NCBI GenBank assembly: GCA_902518705.1
Contig: CABYHW010000008.1
Location: forward strand, 1 to 50,640
Length of the DNA stretch: 50,640 nucleotides
Reading direction: 5' to 3'
DNA from: an uncultured Alphaproteobacteria bacterium
GTDB taxonomy: Bacteria > Pseudomonadota > Alphaproteobacteria > HIMB59 > GCA-002718135
Each line of letters opens with the position of its first letter. Position 1 is the first letter of the stretch. Shown here in pieces: positions 1 to 8,314 of this stretch. Below the pieces are notes generated by a model. That model was given only the letters and a program-made list of their open reading frames with translations, was not told the DNA's origin and did no database searches. Made by a program: the position numbers and the translations under genes.

Positions 1-137
1 CTACTGGCACATCTAATCCTCATAATATGCTTAAAGCTACATTTAATGCTTTCAAAATATCAGAATCTCCAAAATCTGTTGCATCAAAAAGATCAAAGAA
101 GATTAATGAAATAACTAATACAAAAAAAACATCTTAA
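1..137 (+). CDS. rpsE: 30S ribosomal protein S5, C-terminal end (partial)
   Basis: The window opens inside a reading frame whose codons run from base 3 to a TAA at 135-137. The 44 visible residues begin [17 protein letters not shown], which matches the C-terminal part of ribosomal protein S5 (the GS-NP-N-hydrophobic-A-T pattern followed by a basic tail). The lysine-rich tail ending in KKTS is slightly longer than in many S5 proteins. The 5' part lies upstream of the window. The next gene, rplO, starts only one base after the stop, so the usual rpmD (L30) gene between rpsE and rplO is absent here. Confidence 0.9.
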   Translation, partial: TGTSNPHNMLKATFNAFKISESPKSVASKRSKKINEITNTKKTS

Positions 138-138
138 A

Positions 139-597
139 ATGAAACTTAATCAAATTAAATCAACACTAATTTCCAATAAAAAGAGAAAGAGAGTAGGTAG
201 AGGCTCTGGGTCAGGAATTGGTAAGACATCCGGAAGAGGCGTAAAAGGGCAAAAATCAAGATCTGGTGTTTCAATTAATGGATTTGAAGGTGGTCAAATG
301 CCATTATATAGAAGATTGCCTAAAAGAGGTTTTAAAAACATTAATAAGATTAAAATACAACAGATCAGTATTAAAACTTTGAATCAAATTATTACTAAAT
401 ACAGTCTTGATGTTGATTTAATACAAGAAAATGACCTCTTTAAAAGAAAAATTTTTAAAAAATCAAAGGGTAACTTAAAACTTCTTAATGTTGGAAAGAC
501 TGATAAAAAAATAAATATTGAGATTTCTTATGCATCTAAATCTGCAATTTCGTCAATTGAAAAAGCTGGAGGAAAAGTTCAGCTTTTAAAAAATTAG
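139..597 (+). CDS. rplO: 50S ribosomal protein L15
   Basis: Large-subunit ribosomal protein that binds 23S rRNA late in assembly. The 152-residue product has the L15 N-terminus: a glycine- and arginine-rich stretch at residues 17-45 ([19 protein letters not shown]) followed by [17 protein letters not shown]. The C-terminus has the usual [13 protein letters not shown] segment. Length is normal for the family. It starts one base after rpsE and stops three bases before secY, so it is surely part of the same ribosomal transcript. Confidence 0.97.
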   Translation: MKLNQIKSTLISNKKRKRVGRGSGSGIGKTSGRGVKGQKSRSGVSINGFEGGQMPLYRRLPKRGFKNINKIKIQQISIKTLNQIITKYSLDVDLIQENDLFKRKIFKKSKGNLKLLNVGKTDKKINIEISYASKSAISSIEKAGGKVQLLKN

Positions 598-600
598 ATT

Positions 601-1941
601 ATGGCTACAGCAACTGATAGAATAGCTAACAACTTAAACTTTGGCGCTTTTGGAAAAGCTAGAGAATTAAGACAAAGGTTATTTTTTACACTTGGTGCTT
701 TAATTGTTTTCAGATTAGGCACATTTTTACCTATTCCAGGAATCAATCCCTTATCTCTACAACAATTTTTCGAGCAACAATCTTCAGGAATACTGGGTAT
801 ATTTGATACTTTTTCTGGAGGAGCTTTAGGTAGAATGGGAATATTTGCACTTGGTGTAATGCCATATATTTCTGCATCTATTATTATGACTTTAATGCAG
901 TCTGCTATACCTTATTTAAAATCATTGAAAGAACAGGGATCTAAGGGAAGAAGACAACTATTACAATATTCAAGATACTTTACTGTACTTATAGCTGCTT
1001 TACAAGGTTATGGAGTTTCAGTTGGATTAGAGTCAATGCAGACATCTTATGGCAATATTGTCTTTGATCCTGGTTTATTTTTTAGAATCACAACTGTAAT
1101 TACTCTTGTAGGTGGAACAATTTTTTTAATGTGGCTTGGTGAACAAATATCTTCAAGAGGAGTTGGAAACGGTATCTCTTTAATTATCACAGCAGGTATT
1201 ATTGCTAATTTACCTAGCGCCTTTGTAAGTACTCTTCAACTAGGTAGAACTGGTGAATTAAGTATAGCTTTTATACTTGCAATTATTATTTTAATTTTTT
1301 TATTAATAATTTTTATAGTTTTTATAGAAAAAGGACAAAGGAGATTGCCAGTACAATATCCTAAGAGGCAAGTTGGTAACAAAATTTATGGAGGACAAAG
1401 CTCTCATTTGCCATTAAAGATTAATACCGCAGGAGTTATCCCAGTTATTTTTGCTTCTTCAATATTATTATTGCCTAATACAATGTCAGGTTTTGGTGCT
1501 GGATCATCGAGTGATATATTCATTATGATATCTAGCTATTTGGGTCGCGGTCAGCCTCTTTATTTATTATTTTATGCTGCAATGATAATTTTTTTTGGTT
1601 TTTTTTATACCAGTATTGTTTTTAATCCTGATGAACAAGCAGAAAATTTGAGAAAGTATGGTGGTTTTATTCCTGGAATAAGACCTGGTGAAAATACAGC
1701 ATTATATATAGAATACGTTCTTACAAGATTAACAACTATAGGAACAATATATTTAGCTTTTGTTGCTCTTCTACCCGAATTCTTACTTTCTAGAACCTCA
1801 ATACCGTTTTATTTGGGAGGAACAGCCTTACTAATAGTTGTAGTTGTAATGATTGATTTTATTACGCAAGTTCAGTCCCATTTATTTCAACATCAATACG
1901 AAAATCTTCTTAAAAAAACAAAACTAAAAGGCAGAAGATAA
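601..1941 (+). CDS. secY: Preprotein translocase subunit SecY
   Basis: Forms the protein-conducting channel of the Sec translocon in the inner membrane, with SecE and SecG. The 446-residue protein has about ten hydrophobic membrane segments. It shows the hallmark GTFLPIPGIN near residue 40, the plug-region FSGGALGRMGIFALGVMPYISASI, and the cytosolic loop YPKRQVGNKIYGGQSSHLPLK preceding INTAGVIPVIFA. The C-terminal loop carries the family RKYGGFIPGIRPG motif. Length is standard. It lies three bases after rplO and five bases before adk, as in alphaproteobacterial spc operons. Confidence 0.98.
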   Translation: MATATDRIANNLNFGAFGKARELRQRLFFTLGALIVFRLGTFLPIPGINPLSLQQFFEQQSSGILGIFDTFSGGALGRMGIFALGVMPYISASIIMTLMQSAIPYLKSLKEQGSKGRRQLLQYSRYFTVLIAALQGYGVSVGLESMQTSYGNIVFDPGLFFRITTVITLVGGTIFLMWLGEQISSRGVGNGISLIITAGIIANLPSAFVSTLQLGRTGELSIAFILAIIILIFLLIIFIVFIEKGQRRLPVQYPKRQVGNKIYGGQSSHLPLKINTAGVIPVIFASSILLLPNTMSGFGAGSSSDIFIMISSYLGRGQPLYLLFYAAMIIFFGFFYTSIVFNPDEQAENLRKYGGFIPGIRPGENTALYIEYVLTRLTTIGTIYLAFVALLPEFLLSRTSIPFYLGGTALLIVVVVMIDFITQVQSHLFQHQYENLLKKTKLKGRR

Positions 1942-1946
1942 ATAAT

Positions 1947-2516
1947 TTGAAAAATATTATTTTATTTGGTCCACCTGGCGCAGGTAAAGGTACACAAGCC
2001 AAAATAATATCAAGTGAATATAATATCTCACATTTATCTACCGGGGACATATTAAGATCTAAAATTCAGGAAGCTGATGAACTCGGATTAAAAGTTAAAG
2101 ATATAATAAATAGCGGAAACTTAGTTTCTGATGATATACTAAATTCTATTGTTGCAGAAAAAATATTAAATAAAAACAGTAATGGCTTTTTGCTAGATGG
2201 ATATCCTAGGACATTAGAGCAATCTTTTTTTTTAACAAAACTTTTAGAAAAGAACTCTATAAATATTAATTATATCTTCTGTATAAATATAAGTTTTGAA
2301 ATTATAAAAAAAAGAATAATTAAAAGATCTAAGGAAGAAGGTAGAAAAGATGACAATCTAGATGTGATTGAAAAAAGGTACCTTTTATATTTAGACACAA
2401 CTCAAAAAGTTTGTGATTATTTTAGAGATTTGAAAAAAGATATTTATTTTGAATTCAATGGTGATGATGAGGTATCAAACATTACTTCTAAAATTAAAAA
2501 AATAATGGAAACTTAA
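1947..2516 (+). CDS. adk: Adenylate kinase (short-lid form)
   Basis: Catalyses ATP + AMP <-> 2 ADP in the cytosol. The P-loop GPPGAGKGTQ is at residues 8-17, the AMP-binding STGDILR at 31-37, and DGYPRT at 84-89. At 189 residues it is a short-type enzyme: the zinc-type LID domain of long adenylate kinases is replaced by a short charged loop (SKEEGRKDDN). The start codon is TTG at 1947, chosen because the P-loop begins seven residues later, as is normal. Its place between secY and rpsM is typical of Alphaproteobacteria. Confidence 0.96.
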   Translation: MKNIILFGPPGAGKGTQAKIISSEYNISHLSTGDILRSKIQEADELGLKVKDIINSGNLVSDDILNSIVAEKILNKNSNGFLLDGYPRTLEQSFFLTKLLEKNSININYIFCINISFEIIKKRIIKRSKEEGRKDDNLDVIEKRYLLYLDTTQKVCDYFRDLKKDIYFEFNGDDEVSNITSKIKKIMET

Positions 2517-2548
2517 GCATTTTCAATATAAAATGGGCATTTCTATAC

Positions 2549-2602
2549 TTGACTAATACCTTATTATTCATGTATTGACCCTCATTCATTTTACATATTA
2601 AT
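2549..2602 (+). promoter_or_regulatory. Possible promoter region ahead of rpsM
   Basis: The 86 bases between adk and rpsM form the only sizeable gap in the ribosomal block. They contain two -35-like hexamers, TTGACT at 2549-2554 and TTGACC at 2575-2580. The matching -10 boxes are poor: TATTGA near 2573 for the first and TTAATA touching the rpsM start for the second. An internal promoter here would uncouple the alpha operon from the spc operon. This is motif reading only and weak. Confidence 0.25.
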
Positions 2603-2983
2603 ATGGCTAGAATATCAGGTGTTAACATTCCAACAAATAAAAAAGTGCATATAGCTCTTACTTATATCTATGGTATTGGGAAAAAAACCGCTTCCAATAT
2701 ATGCAACACCGCTTCAATAGATATTTCTAAAAGAGTAAGTGAATTGAATGATGATCAACTAAATAAGATAAGAGAACTGATTGATGATAAATACTCTGTC
2801 GAAGGAGATCTACGGCGTAAAATTTCTCTTGATATTAAAAGATTAAACGACCTAGGTTGTTACAGAGGCTTGCGTCATAGAAAAAAACTTCCAGTAAGGG
2901 GTCAGAGAACACATACTAATGCAAGAACTAGGAAAGGTAAAGCAGTAGCAATTGCCGGAAAGAAGAAAGTAACTAAAGGGTAG
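2603..2983 (+). CDS. rpsM: 30S ribosomal protein S13
   Basis: Small-subunit head protein that contacts the P-site tRNA and the inter-subunit bridge. The 126-residue product begins [26 protein letters not shown] and ends with the family signature [19 protein letters not shown] plus a basic tail GKKKVTKG. Length is usual. It follows an 86-base gap after adk that may hold a promoter, and ends one base before rpsK. Confidence 0.98.
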   Translation: MARISGVNIPTNKKVHIALTYIYGIGKKTASNICNTASIDISKRVSELNDDQLNKIRELIDDKYSVEGDLRRKISLDIKRLNDLGCYRGLRHRKKLPVRGQRTHTNARTRKGKAVAIAGKKKVTKG

Positions 2984-2984
2984 T

Positions 2985-3365
2985 ATGGTTGATAAGAAAA
3001 AAAATAAAATTAAAAAAAAGATAACTAATGGTGTTGCTCATATTTTATCCACTTTTAACAATACAATTATTACAATTTCTGATGAAAAAGGTAATGCTTT
3101 AGCATGGTCTTCAACAGGACATAAGGGTTTTAAAGGTTCAAGAAAATCTACACCTTATGCTGCTCAGATTACAGCAGAAGATGTTGGAAACAAAGCTAAG
3201 GAATTCGGTGTTAAGTCATTAAAGGTTGAAGTATCTGGACCTGGTTCAGGAAGAGAGTCTGCACTTAGATCTTTACAATCAATTGGTTATATTATTACTT
3301 CAATTAAGGATGTAACACCAATTCCCCATAATGGATGTAGACCTAGAAAAAGAAGAAGAGTTTAA
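2985..3365 (+). CDS. rpsK: 30S ribosomal protein S11
   Basis: Small-subunit platform protein next to the 16S rRNA 690/790 loops. The 126-residue product shows the S11 core: [18 protein letters not shown] at residues 16-33, the [17 protein letters not shown] segment, then [15 protein letters not shown] and the invariant C-terminus [18 protein letters not shown]. It sits one base after rpsM and is followed by a 16-base gap with the rpoA ribosome-binding site. Confidence 0.98.
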   Translation: MVDKKKNKIKKKITNGVAHILSTFNNTIITISDEKGNALAWSSTGHKGFKGSRKSTPYAAQITAEDVGNKAKEFGVKSLKVEVSGPGSGRESALRSLQSIGYIITSIKDVTPIPHNGCRPRKRRRV

Positions 3366-3370
3366 ACAAA

Positions 3371-3375
3371 AGGAG
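3371..3375 (+). promoter_or_regulatory. Ribosome-binding site of rpoA
   Basis: AGGAG at 3371-3375 lies six bases upstream of the GTG at 3382-3384. It fixes GTG as the rpoA start rather than the out-of-frame TTG at 3378. Clear Shine-Dalgarno sites are not common in this window, so the match is informative. Confidence 0.7.
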
Positions 3376-3381
3376 CCTTGA

Positions 3382-4404
3382 GTGTTACAAAAAAATTGGA
3401 CCGAGCTTATCAAACCAAGTAAAATGGATGTGAACGTTGAGCAAAATAATGGAAGAAAAGGTATTTTAACAGCAGAACCACTAGAAAGAGGTTTTGGACA
3501 AACATTAGGAAATTCAATCAGAAGGATTTTATTATCATCTCTCCAAGGGGCAGCAATTACCTCTATTAAAATTAAAGGTGTAGTTCACGAATTTTCAACA
3601 ATTCCTGGAGTTAAAGAAGACCTTACTGATATTCTTCTTAATTTAAAAGCTGTTGCCGTAAAAGTACATTCTCAAGGATTAAAAAAAATGTATCTAAAAT
3701 CTTCTGGTTCAGGTGAACTTAGAGCAGGCAACTTTGAAACAGATTCAGAAACAGAAATAATGAACCCTAATCAACTAATTATGACACTTGATCAAAATGC
3801 TGAAATTGAGATTGAAGCAAATGTTGAAACAGGTAAAGGATATGTTTCAGCTGAAGTCGCAGAAGATGAAAACAAAATAATTGGTGAAATTAAATTAGAT
3901 GCTATGTTTAGCCCGGTAATTAAAACATCATATAAAGTTGAAAATAGTAGGGTAGGTCAAGTAACAGATTATGATAAACTAATTTTTGAAGTAGAAACAA
4001 ACGGAGTCATAAGTCCCGATGATGCTATCGCACTAGCAGCCAGAATCCTTCAAGATCAATTACAACCATTTATTAATTTCGACGAACCTGAAGTTCTTCC
4101 TGACCAAGATCAATCAGAAAAACTATCTTTTAATTCCAACTTACTCAAAAAAGTAGAAGAATTAGAACTTTCTGTTAGATCAGCTAACTGTCTAAAAAAT
4201 GACAATATAATTTATATTGGTGATCTTGTTCAAAAATCAGAGTCAGAGATGTTAAGAACACCAAATTTTGGAAGAAAATCTTTGAATGAAATCAAAGAGG
4301 TTTTGCAACAAATGGAGCTAAACCTTGGAATGTCAGTACCTGATTGGCCTCCAGATAATATTGATGAGCTTGCTAAAAAATATGAGGATCCATTTAATAA
4401 ATAA
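3382..4404 (+). CDS. rpoA: DNA-directed RNA polymerase subunit alpha
   Basis: Assembly scaffold of RNA polymerase; its C-terminal domain contacts UP elements and activators. The 340-residue protein has the N-terminal dimerisation domain ([20 protein letters not shown] near residues 33-52, [16 protein letters not shown]). The C-terminal helix-hairpin-helix domain starts around residue 250, with [12 protein letters not shown] and [18 protein letters not shown]. It begins with GTG behind AGGAG. Length is standard. It lies within the alpha operon, between rpsK and rplQ. Confidence 0.98.
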   Translation: MLQKNWTELIKPSKMDVNVEQNNGRKGILTAEPLERGFGQTLGNSIRRILLSSLQGAAITSIKIKGVVHEFSTIPGVKEDLTDILLNLKAVAVKVHSQGLKKMYLKSSGSGELRAGNFETDSETEIMNPNQLIMTLDQNAEIEIEANVETGKGYVSAEVAEDENKIIGEIKLDAMFSPVIKTSYKVENSRVGQVTDYDKLIFEVETNGVISPDDAIALAARILQDQLQPFINFDEPEVLPDQDQSEKLSFNSNLLKKVEELELSVRSANCLKNDNIIYIGDLVQKSESEMLRTPNFGRKSLNEIKEVLQQMELNLGMSVPDWPPDNIDELAKKYEDPFNK

Positions 4405-4410
4405 TAAAAG

Positions 4411-4848
4411 ATGAAACATAATATCAAAAATAAAAAACTCAATAAAAATTCTTCACACAGAAAAGCTATGTTTATGAATATGTCTAATGCTCTTATCAAG
4501 CATGAGCAAATAACCACTACACTGGCAAAAGCCAAAGAACTAAGGAGATTTGTCGAAAAAATCATAACTTTAGGAAAAAATGGAGATTTAATATCTAGAA
4601 GAAAAACTATTTCAATTTTACAAGATAATAAAATGACAAAAAAAGTTTTTGATGTTTTAGCTGATAGATACAAAAATAGATTTGGAGGTTATACTCGAAT
4701 TATTAAATTGGGTAACAGATTTGGTGATAATGCTCCAACTGCAGTTATTGAATTTGTAGATCGAGATGAAAACGCTAAAGGTCTTGATAGTGGACCTATT
4801 ATAGAAAAAAAATCTACTGAAGAAGTAGAGGAACAACCTCAAGCTTAA
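4411..4848 (+). CDS. rplQ: 50S ribosomal protein L17 with extended tail
   Basis: Large-subunit protein near the exit tunnel. The first ~115 residues are typical L17: basic N-terminus, [44 protein letters not shown], and [26 protein letters not shown]. The protein is 145 residues, with an acidic tail ([18 protein letters not shown]) beyond the usual end. Similar tails occur in other alphaproteobacterial L17 proteins, from memory. It is six bases after rpoA and closes the ribosomal operon. Confidence 0.96.
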   Translation: MKHNIKNKKLNKNSSHRKAMFMNMSNALIKHEQITTTLAKAKELRRFVEKIITLGKNGDLISRRKTISILQDNKMTKKVFDVLADRYKNRFGGYTRIIKLGNRFGDNAPTAVIEFVDRDENAKGLDSGPIIEKKSTEEVEEQPQA

Positions 4849-4853
4849 ATATA

Positions 4854-5222
4854 TTGTTTAACTTAATGTTAGTCGCCACTGGTGGTGCATTAGGCGCAAT
4901 ACTCAGATATCTTTTAACAAATATTAGCAAATCAATGTTTGCATCTAGTGTTTATGGTACCATTTCTGTGAATATATTAGGTTCTTTTTTAATTGGATAT
5001 TTTATAACATCTAATATTGGAAACAATTTATCTGAAAATTTTGTTAAATTTTTTTTAATTATCGGCCTTTTAGGATCTTTTACAACTTTTTCTGCATTTT
5101 CTTATGAAGTCGTCGATCTAATAAATTCAAAAAAATATATTTCATCATTTACTTATATTTTTATTTCAATTTTTATTTGTATATTCTCAGCATATTTAGG
5201 AACCTTGTTAAATAAGTTTTGA
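4854..5222 (+). CDS. crcB: Fluoride ion channel FluC/CrcB
   Basis: Small inner-membrane fluoride exporter that works as an antiparallel dimer. The 122-residue protein has four hydrophobic segments and the family motifs GGALGAILRYLL, TISVNILGSFLIGYF (the pore Asn) and GLLGSFTTFSAFSYE (the Phe-box and sodium-site region). The first start is TTG at 4854. An in-frame ATG at 4866 would give MLVATGGALG and is an equally reasonable start. It lies five bases after rplQ and one base before the pseudouridine synthase, so it is probably co-transcribed with both. Confidence 0.93.
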   Translation: MFNLMLVATGGALGAILRYLLTNISKSMFASSVYGTISVNILGSFLIGYFITSNIGNNLSENFVKFFLIIGLLGSFTTFSAFSYEVVDLINSKKYISSFTYIFISIFICIFSAYLGTLLNKF

Positions 5223-5223
5223 T

Positions 5224-6138
5224 TTGATTAAAAACATTAAAATTTTGAATAATTTGAATCAAAGACTAGATAAATATCTTAAAAACAAATACACGTCTTT
5301 GACACAAGGATTCATTGAGAAAAATATAAGAAAAAAAAATATTTTAATTAATAACTCAATAACTAAAGCAAACTATCTAGTTAAACTTAATGATGAGCTT
5401 AAAATATTAAATTTTCATGAGGCACTATATAAAAATAAAATAATTTTTAAAAAAAATATTAAAATACCTAAAGAAATTTTAAATCAATTCAAAAGATCAA
5501 TAAAATTTGAAAACAACGATTTTATTGTTTTAGATAAATGGCCACAAATATCTACTCAAGGAGGAAGTAAAATAAATATTTCAATAGATCATATAATCAA
5601 AAATATTAATTCACAATATAGGATAGTACATAGACTCGATAAAGAAACATCAGGACTTCTTTTAATTGCTAAAAATCTTAATTATGCCAAAAAGCTATCT
5701 TATCTTTTCAAACAAAAAGAGATTACTAAATATTATATTGCTTTATGTGAAGGAAATCCAAAAAATAATTATTCTCAAGTCACATTACAAATTAAAAATA
5801 AAAGACTTAAAATTGAAAATACTCTAACAAATTATAAATTGTTAAATAAAAATAAAGGTATATCTTCAATTTTATTTAATCCTCAAACTGGAAAAACCCA
5901 TCAACTTAGAATAGTATCTAAAAATCTTGGATGTCCAATAGTCGGGGATCAAAAATATAATATTCATTCTAAGTTTTCAAAAGAAAAGTTGATGTTACAT
6001 GCAATTGCACTAAAATTTGAAGTGAATACAAAGAAGTTTGAATTTATTTCAAAATTACCGGATCATTTTCTAAGCTTTGTAAAAAAAAATAACTTAAAAA
6101 TTAGTAAAGATTTAAAAGAATATTTAAATAGTTTTTAA
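5224..6138 (+). CDS. rluC: Ribosomal large subunit pseudouridine synthase, RluC/RluD family
   Basis: Converts specific uridines in 23S rRNA to pseudouridine. The 304-residue protein starts with an S4-like RNA-binding domain (about residues 11-60, QRLDKYLKNKYTSLTQGFIEK). The catalytic domain has HRLDKETSG at 136-144, with Asp139 as the expected nucleophile, and the later motifs QTGKTHQLRI and GDQKY. The start is TTG. RluC versus another family member cannot be decided from sequence alone, but the position after rplQ fits RluC-like genes of alphaproteobacteria. Its 3' end overlaps the convergent lipB by 15 bases. Confidence 0.9.
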   Translation: MIKNIKILNNLNQRLDKYLKNKYTSLTQGFIEKNIRKKNILINNSITKANYLVKLNDELKILNFHEALYKNKIIFKKNIKIPKEILNQFKRSIKFENNDFIVLDKWPQISTQGGSKINISIDHIIKNINSQYRIVHRLDKETSGLLLIAKNLNYAKKLSYLFKQKEITKYYIALCEGNPKNNYSQVTLQIKNKRLKIENTLTNYKLLNKNKGISSILFNPQTGKTHQLRIVSKNLGCPIVGDQKYNIHSKFSKEKLMLHAIALKFEVNTKKFEFISKLPDHFLSFVKKNNLKISKDLKEYLNSF

Positions 6139-6771
6139 TTTTTCTAAAAAAATTTTTTTAAATTTATTATCAAATTCAGATTGTTCTAATTTAATACCTA
6201 ATTCTTCCATTGATGTATTTTTATACTCTTTTAAGCCACAGGAATGAATATAATTATAATATTTAAGATCAGGATTAATATTAAAACTTAACCCATGGTA
6301 TGTAATCCATTTTTTAATTCGTAATCCAATTGCACCAATTTTTTTTTCTTTATCAAATGAAATATTATTACTTTTAGTTACCCAAACACCTACCCTGTCT
6401 TTGAAGGTTTGTGCTTCAATATTATAGTTTGCTAAAAAGGAAATAAGTGAATTTTCAATTATTGTAATAAATTTTCTAATATCTTTATTTTTGTTATTTA
6501 AATTTAACATAAAATAAACAATTCTTTGACCTGGACCGTGATAGGTTGTTTTTCCTCCGCGATTAGATTTTATGACGTCAATTACAGTTGAATTTAATAT
6601 CTCATCTTTTGAAGCACTTGTTCCTTGGGTAAAGATATGATGATGATTTAGAAACCATAATAATTCTTGAGATTTATTCTTACTTATATCTTCAACTCTA
6701 GATTCCATAAGCATTACAGCTTCATCATAATTAATTTCATTATTGGATATTTTAATTTCAATCTGTTGCAT
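6124..6771 (-). CDS. lipB: Lipoyl(octanoyl) transferase LipB
   Basis: Moves octanoyl from acyl-carrier protein to the lipoyl domains of 2-oxoacid dehydrogenases and the glycine cleavage H protein. The 215-residue protein shows RGGKTTYHGPGQRIVY from residue 71, Lys144 in KIGAIGLRI, and Cys178 in HSCGL, the expected Lys/Cys acyl-thioester pair. Length is standard. It overlaps the end of rluC and is divergent from the tRNA-Leu gene. Confidence 0.96.
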   Translation of the reverse strand: MQQIEIKISNNEINYDEAVMLMESRVEDISKNKSQELLWFLNHHHIFTQGTSASKDEILNSTVIDVIKSNRGGKTTYHGPGQRIVYFMLNLNNKNKDIRKFITIIENSLISFLANYNIEAQTFKDRVGVWVTKSNNISFDKEKKIGAIGLRIKKWITYHGLSFNINPDLKYYNYIHSCGLKEYKNTSMEELGIKLEQSEFDNKFKKIFLEKLKTI

Positions 6772-6787
6772 AATATATTTTACTTTA

Positions 6788-6816
6788 TTGATAGTTAATA
6801 TCCTATCTGATATTTA
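6788..6816 (+). promoter_or_regulatory. Possible promoter of the tRNA-Leu/mgtE unit
   Basis: TTGATA at 6788-6793 is followed after 17 bases by TATTTA at 6811-6816. This would put the transcription start near 6823, eight bases before the mature tRNA. The -10 box is a poor match, so this is tentative. The 59-base gap has no other obvious signal. Confidence 0.3.
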
Positions 6817-6830
6817 ATTCTACTATATAT

Positions 6831-6917
6831 GCGGCTGTGGCGGAATTGGTATACGCGCAGCGTTGAGGTCGCTGTGGGATTTATCCCGTGGAAGTTCAAG
6901 TCTTCTCAGCCGCACCA
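6831..6917 (+). tRNA. tRNA-Leu (anticodon GAG)
   Basis: The 87-base sequence folds as a class II tRNA. The acceptor stem is GCGGCTG paired with CAGCCGC. The anticodon stem CAGCG/CGCTG (6858-6862 with 6870-6874) closes a seven-base loop TTGAGGT whose centre is GAG at 6865-6867. A long variable arm (GGGA-TTTA-TCCC) follows, then a T arm with TTCAAGT. The discriminator A and encoded CCA end at 6917. The GAG anticodon reads CUC and CUU leucine codons. The mgtE start codon lies only six bases after the CCA. Confidence 0.95.
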
Positions 6918-6923
6918 ATTGAT

Positions 6924-8291
6924 ATGGACGAAATTATTATAAAAAAAGATCAGGGCTCTTCACCTAAATCTGTTGAATTAGTATCCGATTTTTTAGAAAA
7001 TTATAAATATGATAAAGTTTTATCTTATTTAAAAGATATACATAATGCAGATATTGCAGACATTCTTCAAAATTTAGATCCAGTTTTAAGACTAAGTCTT
7101 TTGAATATAATTGATAAAGATTTTGATCCTGAAATTTTAACTCATTTAAATGATAGTGTTAGAGAAGAAATAATAGAAACTTTGGATATAAAACAATTAG
7201 CTAATAATGCTAAAAGTTTAGATACTGATGATGCTGTCGACTTAGCAGAAGATTTAGAGGAAAAAGATCAGACTATATTCTTAGAAAATTTAGATAAAGA
7301 AGAACGAACTTTGGTTGAAGAAGGATTAAAGTATCCCGAAGATTCTGCTGGAAGATTAATGCAAAGACAGTTTGTTGCTGTTAATCAATCATGGAATGTT
7401 GGTCAAGCAATTGATTATTTGAGAAATAACAAACTAAAACTACCTGAAGATTTCTATGATATTTATTTAATTAATAACGACCAAGAAGCAAAAGGTGTTG
7501 TTCCTTTAGGAAGGTTAATGGGTTCAAAAAGAGAAGTAGAATTAAACTCAATAACAAATAAAGATTTAAGATTAATTGATGTAAATACAGATCAGGAAGA
7601 TGTAGCCTTATTATTTAATAAATATGGATTGGTTAGTGCTCCTGTTATCAATAATCGAAAAAAAATTATTGGATCAATTACAGTTGATGATGTTGTTGAG
7701 GTTATAGAAGAAGAAAGAGAGGAAGATATTTTAAAACTTGGAGGTGTTGATCATACAGATTTATATGAGTCTGTTATTTCTACAACAAAATCAAGAATTT
7801 CATGGTTAATTGTAAATTTAATGACAGCAGTCGTAGCTTCAATAGTTATAGGTTTGTTTGAAGCTGCTATAGAAAAAGTAGTAGCCTTAGCAATTTTAAT
7901 GCCAATAGTAGCCTCTATGGGCGCTAATGCTGGTACTCAAACTTTAACAGTTGCAGTGAGAGCTATTGCTGTAAAAGAACTAACAACTAGTAATGCGCTA
8001 AAAATAATAATCAAAGAAACTCTCATTGGCGGTATAAATGGTATCATATTCGCTGTTATAATATCTTTAATTTCTATTTATTGGTTCGATAATTTGCTGT
8101 TGGGTTTAATAATAGGTCTTGCTATGATACTAAATTTACTAATTGCTGGTTTTTCAGGAATTGTAATACCACTAGTTTTAGATAAACTTAAAATTGATCC
8201 CGCTTTAGCATCTGCAGTAATTTTGACTACAATAACAGATGTATTTGGCTTTCTTTCTTTTCTTGGATTAGCAACTTTATTTTTAATTTAA
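6924..8291 (+). CDS. mgtE: Magnesium transporter MgtE
   Basis: Mg2+-gated magnesium channel of the inner membrane. The 455-residue protein has the N-terminal helical domain with NADIADILQNLDP, and an acidic middle part with two CBS domains (about residues 120-260, ending SAPVINNRKKIIGSITVDDVVEVIEEE). A five-helix pore domain starts near residue 290, with the signature ILMPIVASMGANAGTQTLTVAVRA. The frame is open upstream to 6888, but that GTG lies inside tRNA-Leu. The ATG at 6924, six bases after the CCA, is the only sensible start. No Shine-Dalgarno sequence fits in that space. Confidence 0.95.
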   Translation: MDEIIIKKDQGSSPKSVELVSDFLENYKYDKVLSYLKDIHNADIADILQNLDPVLRLSLLNIIDKDFDPEILTHLNDSVREEIIETLDIKQLANNAKSLDTDDAVDLAEDLEEKDQTIFLENLDKEERTLVEEGLKYPEDSAGRLMQRQFVAVNQSWNVGQAIDYLRNNKLKLPEDFYDIYLINNDQEAKGVVPLGRLMGSKREVELNSITNKDLRLIDVNTDQEDVALLFNKYGLVSAPVINNRKKIIGSITVDDVVEVIEEEREEDILKLGGVDHTDLYESVISTTKSRISWLIVNLMTAVVASIVIGLFEAAIEKVVALAILMPIVASMGANAGTQTLTVAVRAIAVKELTTSNALKIIIKETLIGGINGIIFAVIISLISIYWFDNLLLGLIIGLAMILNLLIAGFSGIVIPLVLDKLKIDPALASAVILTTITDVFGFLSFLGLATLFLI

Positions 8292-8314
8292 TCTGAGTTA
8301 TTTAAGTTAAATCA

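Noticed and set aside
4230..4673. 147-codon open frame on the minus strand across rpoA/rplQ
   Set aside because: Antisense shadow of two certain ribosomal-operon genes; composition is what reverse reading of AT-rich coding DNA gives.
6888..6923. GTG start for mgtE at 6888
   Set aside because: It lies inside the mature tRNA-Leu; the added residues are tRNA sequence, and ATG 6924 begins a normal MgtE N-terminus.
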